From positions 1-7,166 of the forward strand of contig CAKROP010000107.1 of the NCBI GenBank assembly GCA_934373375.1: a stretch of DNA of 7,166 bases, read 5' to 3'. The position numbers and the translations under genes were made by a program. This DNA is from an uncultured Anaerosacchariphilus sp. (lineage in GTDB: Bacteria > Bacillota > Clostridia > Lachnospirales > Lachnospiraceae). Position 1 is the first letter of the stretch. Each line of letters begins with the position of its first letter. The notes under the pieces are model-generated. The model did not search any database and was not told the origin of the DNA. It was given only the letters and a program-made list of their open reading frames with translations. Of the stretch, positions 5,203-7,166 are shown in pieces.

Positions 5203-6456
5203 ATGGAAAATCAGTTCCTGGTAGACTCAGAATACCTTTCCGAAAAAGCATTGGCGAAGAAGCATAAGCTGGAGACGGATCCTTCCTCCAGAACCAACCA
5301 TATGGAGTACATGCCCGGCATGGAGCAGATCGACTCGGACGTCTGCGAGAAAGTCATGTCCCAGGTGGCGTCCTATGATTATCAGAAGTATACGGAGAAG
5401 GATGTAAAAGCAGCCCTGGAGCACCGTATCTGCTCCGTGGAGGATTTTAAGGCTTTATTATCCCCGGCAGCGGAACCCTTCCTGGAGCAGATGGCAGAGC
5501 GGGCCAGATGGGAGACCAGCAAGCATTTCGGCAATACGGTGTATCTGTTTACACCTCTTTATATCGCCAATTACTGTGAAAATTACTGTGTATACTGCGG
5601 CTTCAACTGCTATAACCACATTAACCGCATGAAGCTCAATATGGAGCAGATCGAGAAAGAAATGAAGGTTATCGCCGACAGCGGTATGGAGGAGATCCTG
5701 ATTCTGACCGGTGAGAGCCGCGGTAAGAGCGGCGTCGATTACATCGGCGAGGCCTGTAAGCTGGCGAAACAGTATTTCCGGATGGTGGGTCTGGAGATTT
5801 ATCCGGTCAATTCCGATGAATACCGGTATCTTCATGAATGCGGCGCGGACTACGTGACGGTATTTCAGGAGACCTATGACACGGATAAATATGAAACGCT
5901 GCATCTGATGGGTCACAAGCGTGTATGGCCCTACCGGTTCAACGCCCAGGAGAGGGCGCTGATGGGCGGCATGCGCGGCGTGGGATTTTCGGCGCTTCTG
6001 GGACTGTCGGATTTTCATAAGGACGCGCTGGCAAGCGCGCTGCATGTCTATTATCTGCAGCGGAAATATCCCCATGCGGAAATGTCCCTGTCCTGTCCGA
6101 GACTGCGTCCGATTATCAACAACGATAAGATCAATCCGCTGGACGTCCATGAAAAGCAGCTGTGTCAGATTATCTGCGCGTACCGGATCTTTCTGCCTTA
6201 CGTGGGGATCACCGTGTCCTCCCGGGAGAGCGCGTCCTTCCGGAACGGGATCGTGAAGATTGCGGCGACGAAGGTATCTGCGGGCGTGTCCACCGGTATC
6301 GGGGATCATGAGAGCAAGTACAGCGGCAAGGACGACGGAACTGAGACCGGCGACGAGCAGTTTGAGATCAATGACGGGCGGAGCTTTGAAACCATGTACG
6401 AGGATATTACGGAGGAAGGACTTCAGCCGGTGCTGAATGATTATGTGTATGTCTAA
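5203..6456 (+). CDS. thiH: ThiH, 2-iminoacetate synthase (radical SAM)
   Basis: An oxygen-sensitive radical S-adenosylmethionine enzyme that cleaves tyrosine to p-cresol and dehydroglycine (2-iminoacetate), feeding ThiG. The [4Fe-4S] motif is CENYCVYC, with Cys125, Cys129 and Cys132. Further family motifs are LTGESRG (168-174), VFQETYD (220-226), SCPRLRP (297-303), SSRESASFRNG (339-349) and the terminal EGLQPVLNDYVYV. At 417 residues it is about 40 longer than E. coli ThiH. The extra sequence is N-terminal, contains HMEYMPGM (33-40), and looks genuine because GAGGTG (5191-5196) precedes ATG 5203 at a proper distance. Its presence instead of ThiO fits an anaerobe. Its end overlaps the next gene. 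Confidence 0.96.
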   Translation: MENQFLVDSEYLSEKALAKKHKLETDPSSRTNHMEYMPGMEQIDSDVCEKVMSQVASYDYQKYTEKDVKAALEHRICSVEDFKALLSPAAEPFLEQMAERARWETSKHFGNTVYLFTPLYIANYCENYCVYCGFNCYNHINRMKLNMEQIEKEMKVIADSGMEEILILTGESRGKSGVDYIGEACKLAKQYFRMVGLEIYPVNSDEYRYLHECGADYVTVFQETYDTDKYETLHLMGHKRVWPYRFNAQERALMGGMRGVGFSALLGLSDFHKDALASALHVYYLQRKYPHAEMSLSCPRLRPIINNDKINPLDVHEKQLCQIICAYRIFLPYVGITVSSRESASFRNGIVKIAATKVSAGVSTGIGDHESKYSGKDDGTETGDEQFEINDGRSFETMYEDITEEGLQPVLNDYVYV

Positions 6457-7081
6457 TGTGTTAGTGATTACAAACCGTAAGCTTTGCAAAGAGGATTTTT
6501 TCGGGCGTATAGAAGCGCTGGCTGCGGCGGGACCCGGGGGTATCATTCTGCGGGAAAAGGATTTGCCGGAGACGGAATATCTGGAACTGGCGCGGAGAGC
6601 AGCGGAGATCTGTGAAGGGCACGGTACTCCCTGTATCCTGCACAGCTTTCCGGGGGCAGCCCTGGAGCTGGGCGTAAAGCGGCTCCATCTGCCGTTGCCT
6701 ATCCTGCGGAACTTATCCCCGGATGAGCGGGCATATTTTACCGTGCTGGGCGCGTCCTGCCATTCCGCGGAGGACGCCCGGGAGGCAGAGGCGCTTGGCT
6801 GTACTTATATCACTGCGGGGCATATATTTGATACAGACTGCAAAAAAGGACTGCCCGGGCGGGGGCCGGAGTTTTTGAAACAGGTGTGTGAAAGCGTGAA
6901 GATCCCTGTGTACGCCATCGGCGGAATCGATCCGGAGAATTACAAAGAGGTGATGGCCGCGGGGGCGGCAGGCGTGTGCGTCATGAGCGGCGCTATGGTA
7001 TGTGAAGCGCCGGGATGCTACCTGTCAGCCTTTTCAGAAAAGGCAGAACAGACGGCGAACACACAGAAAGGGATAAGATAG
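6449..7081 (+). CDS. tenI: TenI-like thiazole tautomerase / ThiE-family protein
   Basis: A 210-residue TIM-barrel protein of the thiamin phosphate synthase/TenI family. TenI converts the ThiG product to the aromatic thiazole carboxylate phosphate. Seen here are LVITNRKLC (5-13), ILREKDL (33-39), GASCHSAEDA (101-110), ITAGHIFDTDCKKGLPGRG (121-139) with His125, and AIGGIDPEN (156-164). The GHIF histidine is characteristic of TenI-type members, whereas true ThiE usually has GPIF or GPVF; I believe it corresponds to the catalytic His of Bacillus TenI. A genuine ThiE follows, which supports the TenI reading. In-frame ATGs at 6437, 6443 and 6449 all overlap thiH. 6449 gives the shortest overlap (8 bases) and the usual short lead into strand 1, but none has a good Shine-Dalgarno; GGAGGAAGGA at 6411-6420 is far. 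Coupled translation is likely. Confidence 0.8.
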   Translation: MSNVLVITNRKLCKEDFFGRIEALAAAGPGGIILREKDLPETEYLELARRAAEICEGHGTPCILHSFPGAALELGVKRLHLPLPILRNLSPDERAYFTVLGASCHSAEDAREAEALGCTYITAGHIFDTDCKKGLPGRGPEFLKQVCESVKIPVYAIGGIDPENYKEVMAAGAAGVCVMSGAMVCEAPGCYLSAFSEKAEQTANTQKGIR

Positions 7082-7082
7082 A

Positions 7083-7166
7083 ATGAAATTTAAGAAAGAG
7101 ATGCTGCTGCTCTACGCGGTGACGGACCGACACTGGACCGGCAGGCAGACGCTGGAAGAGCAGATC
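7083..7166 (+). CDS. thiE: ThiE thiamin phosphate synthase, 5' part (runs off the window)
   Basis: Only 28 codons are present. The start MKFKKEMLLLYAVTDRHW carries the LYAVTD strand-1 signature of thiamin phosphate synthase, which joins thiazole phosphate and hydroxymethylpyrimidine diphosphate. AAAGGGA (7067-7073) lies nine bases before the ATG, and the gene begins one base after the TenI-like stop, so it belongs to the same riboswitch-controlled operon. The frame is open to the end of the window. The catalytic residues lie outside the window. Confidence 0.85.
   Translation, partial: MKFKKEMLLLYAVTDRHWTGRQTLEEQI

Noticed and set aside
5458..6546. 362-residue open frame on the minus strand
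   Set aside because: It is antisense to thiH and tenI, whose motifs are unmistakable; its composition is that of a reverse-strand shadow.
1..7166. CRISPR array, transposase, integrase or attachment site
   Set aside because: No regularly spaced repeats, no recombinase-like protein, and no duplicated tRNA 3' end other than the similar T-arms of the two intact tRNA-Leu genes.

Overview
The window looks like chromosomal DNA of an anaerobic Firmicute, most likely a gut-type Clostridia/Lachnospiraceae. This is inferred from strong GGAGG-type ribosome binding sites, sigma-A-like promoters in AT-rich gaps, moderately GC-rich genes, a ThiH (oxygen-sensitive radical-SAM, not ThiO) thiazole pathway, the short ThiF type common in Clostridia, and a PDGLE-fused CbiM. 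Species cannot be assigned from the sequence. All genes read on the + strand.

Layout. Positions 1-183 hold a repeat/hairpin element and a tRNA promoter. Positions 184-355 hold two tandem class II leucine tRNAs with anticodons AAG and CAG, closed by a strong intrinsic terminator (357-391). Positions 392-585 contain no credible gene. A promoter at 586-614 and a structured leader precede a three-gene ECF transporter operon (cbiM-cbiQ-cbiO, 700-3267) for uptake of Co2+ or Ni2+; its genes overlap and are probably translationally coupled. A modest terminator sits on the cbiO stop codon.

A second promoter (3330-3358) drives a thiamin-biosynthesis operon through a TPP riboswitch (about 3376-3462) followed by a strong intrinsic terminator (3478-3512), so thiamin pyrophosphate should stop transcription before the genes. 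The operon is thiS-thiF-thiG-thiH-tenI-thiE, with thiE cut by the window edge. ThiS is the sulfur carrier, ThiF adenylates it, ThiH makes dehydroglycine from tyrosine, ThiG builds the thiazole, the TenI-like protein probably aromatises it, and ThiE joins thiazole and pyrimidine phosphates. The pyrimidine genes (thiC, thiD) are not in the window.

The protein-coding content is conventional. Points deserving a second look are the A34 leucine tRNA (AAG), the mutually exclusive hairpins at 3-67, and the uncharacterised leader and dyad symmetry ahead of the metal transporter. I found no convincing previously undescribed system, CRISPR array or mobile element.
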